From contig JAPXFQ010001674.1 of NCBI GenBank assembly GCA_028564705.1, positions 1 to 64,000 on the forward strand: a stretch of 64,000 bases of DNA. Reading direction: 5' to 3'. Both the position numbers and the translations under genes were made by a program. How positions within the stretch are numbered: the stretch's first letter is position 1; the number at the start of each line of letters is the position of its first letter. Shown one piece after another: positions 11,901-23,789 of the stretch. This stretch comes from Apricaphanius iberus (Eukaryota > Chordata > Actinopteri > Cyprinodontiformes > Aphaniidae). Below the pieces are notes generated by a model. That model was not told the origin of the DNA and made no database searches. It saw only the letters and a program-made list of their open reading frames with translations.

Positions 11901-12579
11901 TCGCATTCAGAGAGGATCTGTGACTGAGTTGCTGCACAGGCAGATTGCTTCAACTTTTCCCAATCGCTGTTTGTTGCTTTATAAGGATGCTGGTTGACAA
12001 CTCTTCAGCGCCTGATTGGTACCATACCGGTACAATCCAAGCCTCTGTTTCCCAGTATTTTCTAGATCCAAGGTGTCTCGTGGTCTCCTGTGATTCTCAG
12101 TCCACTTGTGATGTCTTCAGGTTTTTATGAATGGAGTTTTTTTTGAAGCAACCAGTCTCCGGTAAAGCCTCCAAGTTTGACATGCTGTTTGCCAATGGTG
12201 GGGGGAATTACTCACCTCCATCACAGTCAGCTTCTGTGGCGCATTCTACCTGCCTGCTCGCTCTCAGCCACACCGTCTCTCCCGTACTCCCCATAAGCCT
12301 CCAGTCCCGCTCAGCAAACCTCACTTTCCTCCTGCCCAGGATCAGACATCCCCCCCGATCAGTGAGTACTGACACATTCAGGAATCCAATTAATTTCCAT
12401 TAGCCATCATTCCTTCCTAATCCAATCTCATCCGTTCCGCAGAATGCGACAGCTCCTACCAGTTCCCCGACGTTCTCTAGCTGAACATTTATTTCTTATT
12501 TAAATAAACCCCTTTGAATTGTCATACAGTCTCAGTGTGGTTCTGCATGTGGGTCAGGAGCTTGGGCCGAACCATGACA
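11901..12579 (+). repeat. Probable solo Gypsy-type LTR or 3' LTR end
   Basis: The stretch ends with TTAAATAAACCCCTTTGAA (poly-A signal) and then a tail ending GGGCCGAACCATGACA, the pattern with which many fish Gypsy LTRs end just before the primer site. It is promptly followed by L1 sequence. I cannot place the left boundary, and no second LTR is seen, so this is inference from the terminal motifs. Confidence 0.4.
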
Positions 12580-13379
12580 AGGATAGAGAATTTATTAAAT
12601 ATATTGAAAAAGAATGGGCTTCATACATGGAATTTAATGATCTCCCTGGTATGTTCGGCGCAACCACTCTCTCTGGAGGCAGAGAGATAGCTGTGATTAT
12701 GAGGTAAAATAAGTTGCATTCTCATACCTAAAATACAAAAGAGAAACCGAGAAAAATAAACGATGTTCAGGAATCAGAAGAAACTAGCAAATCATTAGAA
12801 GCTTCCCTGGATTAAGAGAGCTTTAAGCAAAATAGACGGAAAGCAAAAGTATGAATTACATTTAATATCATTAATTAAACGTCGCAGTTTTTTTAATCAA
12901 AAAGCCTTCGAGATAGAGAGAAACTTTTGAACATAGTAAATAAAATCAGGCTAGCTTCTTCGCTAATCAGTTAAAAATAAAGAAAAAAACAAGCTATATC
13001 TGCCAACGAAAGAACAAAATTTGTGTGAATATAAGATATGATCCTGAAAGAATAAACAACACATTCCAAGAGTAATGAGACTTTATACACCCCAGAGATA
13101 AACCTAATCATATAATGTAAATTGAGACAATTTCTGGATAAAATAACTCTTCCTAAACTTTCAGGCAATCAAGCAAAGGCCCTTGATATCACCGCTATCA
13201 GTGACTGAACTCCAGGAGGCCCTCCAATTCCATACCTAATAAGAAAGCCTCCCAGGCCCAGATGGATTTTCCAGGAGAGTTCTATAAAGAATTTCTGGAA
13301 TATGCTGTGCACCAAACATTTGTTACCGACAAATGTGTAAAGGGAAAGCAAAGGAAACATGGTCTGAATACCCACCAAA

Positions 13380-15639
13380 CATGAACTCTAGGCCTACATC
13401 AATCTTCACACACAAACCAGGAAGAGAGACCCTATGTCTCCTACCAGTTATCGTCCCATTTCTCTTATCAATGTTGTCTTAAAATAATTTTGCAAAGCTC
13501 TTGCAAAAAGGATTGAGAAAATAACACCTCTAATTAATCCATCCTTGATCGAGAACAGGATTTAAAAAGGTAGGCTCTCTTGCCACGAAAATTTCACGTG
13601 GATTAATAGATAGTTATAGTGGTTATTGCCCTACTGTAAAAACGTCCGAAACTCAATATATTATTACTTTAGATGCCAGAAAAAGCATTTGATAGAGTTA
13701 ACTTGGAAAATTTTTATTTGCAGCAACCTTACATTCCATTCCCGGTTCCAGTAAATTCTTTATAAACTGTTAAAACTGGTAACATATGATAACAGCTCAC
13801 CGAAAGCATGTATGTAGTGGACAAATCAAACAGCATCCAAGGTGTTTTCTCCTTCAGAGAGGTAACCAGGCCGGGATGTCACTTTACTCCCTCCCTCCTG
13901 TTGCTAGAACCCATTACAGCAGCAATCAGGGCAAAATAATAATGTTAAAGGTATACAATTGCAGACAAAATAAGAACATAAAATTAGTCTGTATGCAGCT
14001 GATGTACTACTCTTTCTACAGCATTCACAAACTTCCTTCTCTCAGGTAATTGAGTTGATAAAATCTTATTCAAGAGTTTCAGACTATTCCATAAATTGGT
14101 TAAAATCTACAGTCCTTCCAATCAACTGTTCTTTCCAGGGTCCCGTTGCTGTGCAACTCCGGTCGGGAAATATTACATATCTAGGTATCCATATCTCACC
14201 AAGACTGGCAGACTTATCAAAGCTAAACTATGTCCCACTTTTAAAAAAGTGGAAGATGATCTGGCAAGATGGAAATCCCTTCCAATATCACTTATTGGAA
14301 GGGTAGCTACTGTACAATAAAAATGATGGTTTTGCCTAGAATCAATTATTTATTCTCAATGATCCCAAGCAAACCATCACCTGATTGGTTTAGATCTCTG
14401 GACTCTTCTGTCTCTAAATTTCTTTGGAAAGATAAACCCCCACGTATCAGCTTAAAAACACGGCAGAAGTCCTAAGATAAAGGAGGTCTAGACCTACCAA
14501 ACTTCCGTCATTATTTCTTAGCCAACAGGCTCCAATACACATCAAGATGGGTAAAACACAGTTATATCGATGAGTGCTGGGTAGATGTTGAACAGACATT
14601 ATGCAATAAGATAAAACTTTCAGATCTACCATTTATTAGCTCAAATATAAAACAAAATTAATGTTTTAAAAGTATAAGTATCAGCTCCTCTCTGACAGCT
14701 TGGTGGGAATTTCTTAAAATGACAGAGACCTTACTAGTCACATGCAGGCGTACACCCATATGGAACAACCCGGATATCTTACAAAAAAAATGCATGATCA
14801 ACTTTCCAAACTGGAGTTGTAAAGGAATTGAATACCTGGAGCATATGTTTGATGGAACAGACTTTATCCCATTTAATACATTGGTTACACAATACGGAAT
14901 TAACTAGAATAAATTCTTAGAATATCAACAAATTAAATCAATTATAAAAAATAAATTTAGGCTCAATACGGTTAAATTACAAATTCCAGAAAAAGTTTTA
15001 GACTTTCTTAATTTTAACCCTCCCAAACTGCTATCTAAAATAAACAAAACATTACATAGAATAGATGAATCAATAGCCCTTCCTATTTTAAAATGGGAGA
15101 TGGACTTGTCCATCTCATTGGACCAAAACCTCTGGTCTCAGATTTCTTTTAGAACATTTACATTTCTTAAAAATCCTAATCTACGATTTATACAATATAA
15201 AATCCTTCATAGAGTGCATTATACAGGCCAACGAATATTCAAGATGGGTTTCACGCCATCTAAGACCTGTTTACACTGTACAAGCAATCTACCAGACAAT
15301 TATACTCATGCTCTTTGGTTCTGCCCAGCTGTCAAGAAATATTGGTACCAGATATGTGAAGACCTATCAAAGTGTCTGAAATGTAATATCACACCTTCTC
15401 CCACAGTTTGCTTGCTGGGAAATTTAGATGAAGTTACCATGGATACAAAGTCTATGCAATTAGTTCACATTGCCTTATGCATCGCTAAGAAAAATATCCT
15501 CTTGAACTGGAAAAATAAAAATACTCTTAATATTAATCAATATAGAGATCTCCTTCTGGATTACATTGGTCTAGAAACGGCTTCTGCCTCCACATCTGAT
15601 CAATCTTTCTGGTCTCCCTTGATCAGCTCCATCACCTAG
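13380..15639 (+). pseudogene. L1 reverse transcriptase remnant with intact C-terminal frame
   Basis: Only fragments of the RT remain in frame. The longest, 15100-15639 (179 aa), is the C-terminal region: QYKILHRVHYTGQRIFKMG, a Cys-rich CLHCTSNLPDNYTHALWFC segment (C-x2-C ... H-x3-5-C type) and LLNWKNKNTLNINQYRDLL, all typical of L1-group ORF2 ends. Upstream frames (13786-14900) show RT finger and thumb residues with multiple stops. The protein would be non-functional. Confidence 0.75.
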
Positions 15640-18028
15640 TGGGGTCGGGCGCTTGATTTTGTTCTGTGGGACACGATAGCCGATGTGGAGTTTAAGGGTT
15701 GGTGGTGACTGCTAGGGGTCCTCGGGGTTGGGTCCGCTTGCGGTTGGGGCGGTAGGTGCCGTGAATCTCGCCTGGGGTGGGACTTTGGGGGCTTTGTGTG
15801 GTGACTCCTAGTGGCTGCATGCGCGCACCTTAGGGGGGTCGTGCTGGCGGACACTGGTTACTGGCCTGGTGCTATGCTGCTCTGGGGGGGGGGGTCTGGG
15901 CTGACATCCAGGCCTAAACTCAGCCTGGATGTCTAGTGTCATGTGTTTTGTTAGTAGTTTGAATGTTGGGAGGGATTTAGGTCTGCCCCTGGGGTGGGGG
16001 CGGGCGGATGGCCTGGGCCCCCATGGGGCTCGGAGGGGCCGCTGCCGTGGGCCCCGACTTGACGTGCTGGGGCCTCCCGCCCCTGGTGGATCAGCTGAAC
16101 TGGGGTGCCTATTGGGGTCAGCAGGGGAGCTGGCTCCCTGGTGTTGGCATCGTGTCACCCCAGTTATTTCCTCCCCATCCCCATTTGCCTCTGTCCACCT
16201 GCTCCTTCATTCTACCATTCACAAGGCCTTGGGGACGTGGGCACGTCACTGGGGTGCGGGATGGAGTTTCCGTCTTTGCTACCCGGTGGCGGCCTGGGTC
16301 CCAATTTTATTGAGCAACTTAGACACTTACACTTGCAACATTTACATGACACACGCACATGTAGGGACCTGGCGGTGGGTGCGCCTCGGCACTGGAGGCG
16401 GGGCCCCTTATACGGGGCCTCGCTTGTGGTGCCGGTACCCACTGTTTAAATGCATCTAGACACTGAGGGCCCGGGGAGGGAGATGGGGGTACCTGGCAGT
16501 ATTCCCATGTCCCACCCCTCTGTTTTAAGTGCACATTAGAACAACACGCAACAACACCACAATTGCGCAGGGGGAGAGAGGCTGGGGGTCTTTCCACACC
16601 CCTGTTCGTTGGACCATCAGGGGTTGCAGCCCGGGTGGATTATCAGACCGTCTGGTCCGGGACCTGGGCTCGTGGGCTACTCTTGCCGGGGTGGAGGCCT
16701 TGGCGGTCTGCTCGTCTCCGTCCTGGTGGGCAAGGGGTCCGTCTCCCGGGTGCAGGGGCAGGGTGCTCTATTGGGGCGTCTGTCCCTGGGCCTGGGAGTA
16801 TAGAGTATGTATAGGGTGTATGAATGAGTGTACAGCGTCCTTTTTTCGTGTGTCCTGTATATGTAAGAATGTGTGCGCATGAGAGGGAGGGTACGTATGA
16901 GTGTCTCTGTCTGTCTATGTCTACTTGGCAGGTTGGGTGTTTGGCTGCCCTCTGGCCTGGTGCATCTTCTTCCCCTCCGTCACTCTCCGTCGGTGATGGA
17001 TGGTCCTGCCCGCTGGTCGATGATGGCTCTCGATGCCTGGGGCCGGGGGTTCCGGTTGCGGCCCGGCTCGGTCTTGGTGCATGCCTGGCTGGTCCTGGGT
17101 GGGCCGTTGTGTCGGGCGGCCGCTGTTTCAGGCCGACATCCTCCTTGGATTGACTGGGGCACCTCTTATGGGGTGCCGGGGTTGTAAAGTAGGTTGGTGC
17201 CGTCCGGTGGATCGGTGGGGACCGTGCCCGGCACCCAACCTCCTGCCAGTTCCATGAGTTCCACTGCGTTGGTCGGTTCATCTGGGGGGGCTGTCCCGTA
17301 TTGGCTGGGCCCCAGATCTTGGCGCTCTGCATGGGGCGGGATCTGGACCCGGGAGCTGGTAGATCTGGATGTCCAGGTGCTGGCTTGGCACAGCCTGGGG
17401 AGGGCGTACATCCGCTGTGGCTTTTACCGTGGCTCCCTGGCATGTGGGTGTGATGGGGGGGCAGGTTGTTGGCGGTGGGCATGCATGCGTCTCCTGCCTC
17501 CTTCATGTCTGTGTCGATTCCTGTAGGACGGATTGACGGTTCCTTACACCAGATATCAATCACTTGCATGGGGAAACCTTATCTAGACCTGCATGCTCGC
17601 ACACACACACACATAGGTGTGGGGACATTGGTGTGGACGGACATATCTTGAGCTGAGGTTATTGTCATTAGTTAGCTTTTACCAGGAGCTTAACAGAAAC
17701 ATTAGTATTGTGTTTATTAATCCATGCTTGTGTGTAGTGAATGTGCAATTCTTAATTTTTATTACTGGATCTGAACTATTGGTGTGGTTCTGTTAAGTTC
17801 GTTGTTTTTGTTTGTTTTGTTTTACCGCTTCTCTGCCATCCGGCAGAGGCGGAGGACTGGGATGTTTTCTTGTTTTCTTTGTTTGCCTCCCTGTCTTGTG
17901 TCGTCAGTTCGCGCCTCTGCTGGTGCGGTTTCTTTTCTTCACCTTCTTCCTTTCTTCCTTCTTGTCTCGGTTTCATGTCCATGACTTCAGGGAATCAAAC
18001 ACTCAGTAATCACTAATAAAGATTTTTT
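15640..18028 (+). other. L1 3' UTR, G-rich
   Basis: Strong excess of G over C on the L1 sense strand, with many GGGG runs, including a run of about a dozen G near 15885. Such runs could form G-quadruplexes. Long open frames here on both strands (up to 308 codons on the minus strand) are by-products of high GC content and low stop frequency, not genes. The end is marked by CTAATAAAGATTTTTTAAC. Confidence 0.7.
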
Positions 18029-18154
18029 AACACATATACATCAAGTGGAGTATTATAGCAAAGCTGTAATACTCTGCTTGGGAAAGTAAATCTGTTGAGC
18101 TTTTAATTGGTACTCAGACACCAATTCTGAGTGGCAAACTGCTAGACAGGACAC

Positions 18155-18159
<5 letters not shown>

Positions 18160-18185
<26 letters not shown>

Positions 18186-18625
18186 AAATAAATATCTCCA
18201 TCCACACGTAACCGGAGAAATGCGTTTTACAGCACATTCATAGACGTGACAAAGCAGTACGGGGCAGTAGTTCTCCCAAATCCTATTCGCTAAGAGTGAC
18301 TTTCTTTCCTCTATCTTCAGTACGCAGCAGTGATAGAGCTTATAAAAGCAAACAAACAAAACCTGCTTTAACAATGGATGATACCAACACAGCTCTGAGG
18401 GCATAAAGGCTTCTTTTTTTTTGAGTAGCCTACACACAGGTCACACAAGTGATGTTGGAGCATTTTTTGTTGCGGATGGTGCCGTTACGGAACTTAAAAA
18501 TCCGTTTTCAACCATCCACATGCAGATACTGAAAAGGGAGAAAACGCAAATCTCCACTTTAGCCGGGGTTTTCCAAAAGATTCATTTTTGGTGCGAAAAT
18601 CTCCGGTTACGTGTGGGTGACAGGC
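18160..18625. mobile_element. MITE-like element with CTCCGGTTACGTGTGG inverted arms
   Basis: CCACACGTAACCGGAGAAA at about 18203 and its reverse complement near 18597 (TCTCCGGTTACGTGTGGG) face each other across about 400 bases, with an (AAAT)n run at the left edge. It lacks coding content. The pattern matches non-autonomous DNA transposons common in fish; boundaries are approximate. Confidence 0.5.
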
Positions 18626-18664
18626 TAAACGTAGAAAAATATATCAGTTTTGTGAGATACTCGG

Positions 18665-18853
18665 CTACGTGTTGTTCCCCCTGCACAAATACCATCTCTT
18701 CTCACAGTCTTCTGCCGTTCGAGACACCGCTGGATAAGATGCATTTATGTTTCTGCTAATTTCCACCCATGCCTCCCTTTTCTTCTTATTCGGTAATCCC
18801 GGCTTGTTGAATGGCCTTTTAAATAGGTATCCTTGTGTTCTTTTCTCGGCCAC
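18665..18853 (-). CDS. Myb/SANT-like DNA-binding protein, N-terminal part
   Basis: 62-codon frame with KPGLPNKKKREAWVEISRNI and RTAEDCEKRWYLCRG, the Myb/SANT-like helix pattern (W ... W-x-E-I ... R-T-x-x-D-C-x-K-R-W) of Harbinger-encoded Myb proteins and relatives. The frame opens at a GTG, not an ATG, and stops soon after the third helix, so this is a first exon or a truncated remnant. In Harbinger elements this protein binds the ends and helps import the transposase. Confidence 0.6.
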   Translation of the reverse strand: MAEKRTQGYLFKRPFNKPGLPNKKKREAWVEISRNINASYPAVSRTAEDCEKRWYLCRGNNT

Positions 18854-19445
18854 TCATTTCCAGTTTTTCACGAGTGCTTTTCACGGTAGTTAGGGGGGGG
18901 GAGGGGGGTCTATTTAAGATGTGGCTGATGTGCTCATATTCACAATTGTTTACAGCCTACTTCCAATCACTCCCTTAATATGATGCATCCATCCATTGCT
19001 GGAGCTTATCCCAGTTACGACGGCAATCTGTCACATAATATGATGCATTTCACGTTTTTTCGTTTTTAGACTTTACCCTCTCTGTAAGTAGGCTATTGTA
19101 TGTGAGTTGTATGAAGTGTCAGTCTCGTGGCCGACACAAATGTCATCATGCATTATTTCTGCTATTTGCACTGTTCATAATCACGCTTTTATCGACATTG
19201 AAGTTTTCCATTTCCTGGTTTCACACGTGTCATTCAACAACCAATCACACTGCTGTCCGTCTATTTACTCATACATAGGAAATGACGTTTTCCATAGCTA
19301 CAGTACGTCACTATTATCTTACGTTTAGGAATTTGTCCTACGTAAAAGTAGCTCTTAGTGCGTTTCTGAATAGATTTTAGACGACAACTCCTACGTAAGA
19401 CCTTTTAGCGCGAGTTAGGAATAACACCTAGCGGTAAGATAAGAG

Positions 19446-19464
19446 TCTTTGTGAATACGGCCCC
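19446..19464 (-). repeat. Right terminal inverted repeat of the Harbinger-type element
   Basis: TCTTTGTGAATACGGCCCC, the reverse complement of the left end. Confidence 0.9.
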
Positions 19465-20265
19465 TGATGTGCAACTATTTTCTCAAGAATTTTACATAAG
19501 AAGGGAAGATTAGACAACAGTCTATAGTTAATTAAGTCGTTTTGATCAAGAGATGGTTTCTTATGTAGAGGTTTAATTAAGCAATCTTAAACTCCTGTGG
19601 TACATATCCATTGACTAAGGATAGATTCATTGTATCTAAAATTGGAGCAGCAATCAAAGGGAAACCTCTTTTAAAAGTTTAGTTGGGACTGGGTCTAACA
19701 TGCAAGTTGAAGGTTTTGATTAAGCTAATAATTTTAGTAGACCTGAAAGTTCGGCTGCATTGAAGCAGTTCAAGCATATATTGGGTTCAACCATTTTTGA
19801 TGCTGCCTCACTAACTAAGGAAGAAGCAAGCATATTGGGAAGGTTCCCATTTATCTTATTTTTTATAAAAAAAACGCACTACTAAGAGCTGGGGGAATGG
19901 TTGGCTCGACAGAGCTATGATCCTGTGTGAGTTTGGCAACTGTATTAAAAAGAAAACTAGGATTGTTTTTATTCTCCTCAATTAAAGATGAAAAATATGC
20001 TGTTCTGGCTGTTTGAAAGCTCTTTATATAGCAATAGACTATTTTTCCACACTAAATAAGAATCCTGTAAATGCGTGGAGCGCCACTTTCTCTCTAGTTT
20101 TCTAACATTCTGCTTTAGGGTACAAAGCTCTAAATTAAACCAGGGAGCTAATCTTCAATGGCTAGCCACCTTCCTTTTCAAGGGGGCAACTTTGCCATAC
20201 GCAGGGAGGAATCAACGCTATGAACTAGAACGTCAAGTTGTGATACCTTCCACTCTCAATTGCCA
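19465..20265 (-). pseudogene. L2 LINE copy B, 5' half (RT fingers region)
   Basis: Minus-strand translation gives, across a frameshift, APILDTMNLSLVNGYVPQEF and then KPLHKKPSLDQNDLINYR and CKILEKIVAH, the RT motif 0-2 region of L2. Its 5' end, around 20100-20265, repeats the endonuclease/RT linker also present in copy A (20840-21000), so copies A and B overlap in content and are separate insertions. The next residues lie across the Harbinger insertion at 10492. Confidence 0.8.
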
Positions 20266-20823
20266 TGCTACCATACAAATTCTGCTGAAACCACAAAACA
20301 ACATGAGGTCAGAGCCTGCAGCCATGTGCTCACCACCATAGAGCCACTGGGTCAGCGTGTGAGGTTGGGGGTGGGGCTGTGGCAAGACAGACGGTAGCTG
20401 GGGAGAGCCTGACAGATGCCTGGCTGCTACAGGTCACAGTGTCGGTCAAAGGTCTCCATGGCTGCTGTATTGTGTGGGCAGGTCAGTAATGGAGAAGAAC
20501 ACATTATCAAATATTAAGAGAAAGAAGGCTTAAAATACTAATCAGCAATTCAATCTGAATCTAGAGTTGAGTATGGATTAATGTGAAGTATTGCATTCTC
20601 AACAGAAGATGAAGGATTTGACAAAGACAAAATGAAGAAGTGTTTAACTTAAACACAGCTAAAAGATTGGCAAAGTCTGAACTTCACCCTTAAAATCTTC
20701 TGGTGTCTACATGATGATCCAAACATCACAATAACTATGAATTAGATTTAGTTCATTTTAGAACATCAGTGTCACTGGATGTGACTTGGACAGAACAGAA
20801 TGTTACTTCAGGAGGCTGACCTC
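20266..20823. other. Unassigned spacer between two L2 copies
   Basis: No gene or named repeat seen. It separates two L2 fragments that share sequence at their facing ends. Confidence 0.4.
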
Positions 20824-22560
20824 CTATACCCCCTGTTTCTCTAGGTTTCTAACATTCTGCTTTAGGGTAAGTAGCTCCAAATGAAACCATGGAGCTAATT
20901 TTCTATGGCTAGCCATCTTCCTTTTCAAGGGGGCAACTTTGTCTATTGCCAGACGCAGGGAGTAATTAACGCTATGAACTAAAATGTCAAGTTGTGAGGG
21001 GTCAGGAGTTAAATCGCTATTTTCTATTGTACTTTGTTGTACTGAGGAAAATAAATTTGGAAGAGCTTCTTTAAAACTTGCTACAGCATTGTCTGATAAC
21101 GCTCTGGTATAATGAAGTTTTCTTTCAGGTTTGAAATGGTCAGTTAGAGTGAGTTTAAAAGTGATCAGAAAATTATCAGACAGAATAGGGTTATGTGGAA
21201 AGACTGTTATTTCTTCACAGTCAATGCCATAAGTCAACACAAGATCTAAAGTGTGGTGACAAGAGTGGGTTGGTCCCTGTACATTTTGAGTAAAGCCTAT
21301 TGAGTCTACGATGATGTTAAAAGCTGTTTTCAGACACATCACTTTCACTATCAACACGAATATTGAAATATCCAACTATAATAACTATCAGTGTTTAAAA
21401 CTAAGTCAGATAGAAAATCTGAGATCTGATCTAAAAATTGAGAATAAGGGTCTGATGGACGATACAAGACTTTGCTGCTTTGTTATGTGTATTAGGAAGG
21501 CTAAAGATGAACTGTTCAAAGGAACTGTAACTATTATTTTTTGGGGGATTAATTAGTAAATCTGAATGAAAAATGGTGGCTACTTCACCTCCTCGACCAG
21601 TACTTCGAGGGAGACTAAAGTTTAAGTAGCTAGGAGGAGTTGATTAATTTACTGTGACATGGTCCTCTTCCTGTAACCATGTTTCTGCAAGACAAAATAG
21701 ATCAATATTATTATCGCAAATTAAGTCATTTACCAAGAGTGTTTTTGAGGGGAGAGATCTTATGTTTAGTAAACCACATTTAATTAATTAATTTTTCTGT
21801 TCAGTCGGAGTTGTATTTATCTTTATAAAAAACATCATCCTACCAAGCCATGTTAGGTGTCGGTGTATGAATGTGAGTGTGAATGGGTGAATGTGGCTTC
21901 AATGTAAAGCGCTTTGAGTGGTCAGTATGACTAGAAAAGCGCTATATAAGTTCAGTCCATTTACCATTTTACCATTTATGAGATTTTTATACTTTGCTCT
22001 AGTAGCATTAACTTTTAATTCATTTTTTTTGGGTAGTGGACGGGAAACTGTCTCTATAGGGTAGTGGGTGGGTTGCAGTCCCTGTTCCCTGACCTGGACT
22101 CTGGGTTGTCACGGCATTCGGGAACTAGAGATAACCCTATCAATGTTCCTGGAAAGAAGGGCAGCTCCGTCTGCGGTGGGATGCATGCCATCTCTAGCTA
22201 ACAGTCCAGGTTTTCCCCAGAAGGTCTCCCAGTTATTAATGTAGCCCACATCGTTTTCTGGACACCACCTTGACAATCAAAGGTGAAACGACAGCATACG
22301 GCTGTACATGTCATTTCTAGTACGATCAGGCAAGGGACCAGAAAAAAGTACAGAGTCAGACATCTTTTTGGCAGCCCTACACACCGAAGCTACGCTAATT
22401 TTAGTGACCTCCGCTTGTCGTAACCGACTGCCTATTGCAAAGTATCGGCTTCTTTGACCGCGGTGCTGAGTAGGGAATTTAACATGAGACATGAAGAGGT
22501 GCTTGTGAACTGTTGTCAAAACTTTAAAACAAGATGCCAAGGTGGACTGAGCGTTCAGTT
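20824..22560 (-). pseudogene. L2 LINE copy A (ORF1 end and endonuclease region)
   Basis: Minus strand. 20824-21375 encodes the C-terminal endonuclease region (GPTHSCHHTLDLVLTYGID and PILSDNFLITF, where the S-D-H triad reads SDN) and a linker ending WFHLELLTLKQNVRNLEK. 22100-22540 corresponds to the ORF1 C-terminal part and ORF1-ORF2 region seen in copy C at 36750-37060, including LRQAEVTKISVASVCRAAKK. The RT is missing. A SINE is inserted at 21838-21985. Confidence 0.8.
21838..21985 (+). mobile_element. 5'-truncated tRNA-type SINE
   Basis: Shares TAGGTGTCGGTGTATGAATG, the GTGAATGGGTGAATGTGGC body and the GCTATATAAGTTCAGTCCAT / TTTACCATTT tail with the copy at 4892-5112 but lacks the tRNA-like head with boxes A and B. 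Confidence 0.8.
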
Positions 22561-22914
22561 GTGAGGTGCTACTTGGGGGCTTCCCGCTAGTTTAGCTGAA
22601 AGCCTCAACCGGGTTAGCCTTCAGTTAACATTTGCAGCCCAGCACCGTACCTTCCAAGGCACCTGTGCTTTCGTCTGTTGCTCGCAGGAGCCCTCCATGT
22701 CAAGGACAGACGTGGTGATAAAGCAGCATTATTCTGACAGTGAGAATCCAGCAGCCTTGTAGCTCAACTCTGTCACAGACACACAGAGTAGCTAGCAGAT
22801 GCTAATGCTCCTCCATCCTCAGCCACTTCAGTGTAAATACAGAGACTTGAAGCTGACCAGTCAGTGTTAGAAACACCCCCTTATTAGAATACACTTCTGT
22901 AAATCTGGAAATAA

Positions 22915-23760
22915 ATGTGATGTAGAGATGTGTAAATAAATAAATTAATGGGGGATAAATAAATATGTAAATACATAAATGTGGAAATAAATAAATAAAT
23001 GGGGAGATAGATAAATAAATACATGTGAAGACGGATATGAAATAAATGTAGAGATCAATAAATAAATATGGAATTAAATAACTCAGTAGATGTGTACATA
23101 GATGAATTAATAAATGTGTAAATAAATAAATAAAAGTGGAAATTAGTAAATAAATGTAAATAAACATTTCGATAAATAAATTTGGACATAAAAAATTTAA
23201 AATAAATAAATATGAACATAGATAACTAAATAAATGTGTAAATAAATAATTAAATAAATTTGGAAAGAAATATTTAAATGAATGTGTAAACAAACATAGC
23301 AACAAATAAATACATATATAAATAAATGTGTAAATAAGTATGTGAATAAATAAATGTTTAAATAAAAAATACACAGGAAAATAAATAAAAATGTTACATA
23401 AATACATGTGGAAATAATGGTACTAGTTCTTATATGTATTCCCACATATATTTATTTAGTTAGTTCTTTATTTATTTTTTATGTATTCTATTGAACCATT
23501 TGGTTATTTATTACCATCTTTATTTATTTAGTTCTTTATTTATTTATTTACAAATGTATTTTCAAACTGATTTATTTGTTTAACTCTATATTTAATTTTC
23601 TCTGTTTATTTATATATTAACAAATGTATTTTACTTTTTTTATTCCTGTATTTCTTATTCCCAAATGTATGTATTTTTATATTTATTTATGTATTTACAA
23701 ATTTATTTTCTCACTTATTTATTTATTTATATCCACATTTATTTATCTATTTATTGTCAA
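22915..23760. repeat. Strand-switching TAAA / TTTA repeat tract
   Basis: From 22930 to about 23415 the plus strand repeats AAATAAATGTG-like units; from about 23440 to 23755 it switches to TTTATTTATTTAC units, the reverse complement type. The two halves could pair as an imperfect long hairpin. A 201-codon minus-strand frame rich in Ile/Tyr/Leu/Phe is a by-product. Confidence 0.8.
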
Positions 23761-23789
23761 TTATGGCTGAGTTGGTCCTCCATAAGAAT

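Larger units (their letters stand above)
12580..18028 (+). mobile_element. L1-type LINE, 5'-truncated and degenerate
   Basis: Plus strand. Coding remnants run from 12580 to 15639, followed by a long GC-rich 3' UTR (15640 to about 18000) and an AATAAA signal near 18014. RT signatures can be picked out across frameshifts: a LDA-x-KAFDRVN-like motif A near 13675, and the conserved C-terminal part in the open frame at 15100-15639. The 5' end lies just after the LTR-like sequence. Similar L1 elements with GC-rich UTRs occur in fish. Confidence 0.75.
10493..19464. mobile_element. PIF/Harbinger-type DNA transposon inserted in L2 copy B
   Basis: The ends are inverted copies of a 19-base sequence starting GGGGCCGTATTCACAAAGA; further matching subterminal motifs (CTAAAAGTAG, CTCCTAAG, AGGACT) occur on both sides. 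Outside the ends the L2 RT region continues in register (10492 to 19465), proving insertion. A minus-strand Myb/SANT ORF near the right end fits the two-gene build of PIF/Harbinger. No DDE transposase was found, so this copy is non-autonomous or its transposase is lost. Much of its 9 kb is younger nested material (probable Gypsy LTR, L1, MITE). I see no clear target-site duplication. Confidence 0.8.

Noticed and set aside
16643..17569. 308-codon minus-strand open frame
   Set aside because: It is antisense to the GC-rich L1 3' UTR, Pro/His/Arg-rich with no domain, and overlapping long frames exist on both strands; it reflects rare stops in GC-rich DNA.
22802..23407. 201-codon minus-strand frame resembling a membrane protein
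   Set aside because: It is a translation of the TTTA/TAAA repeat (Ile/Tyr/Leu/Phe periodicity), not a gene.
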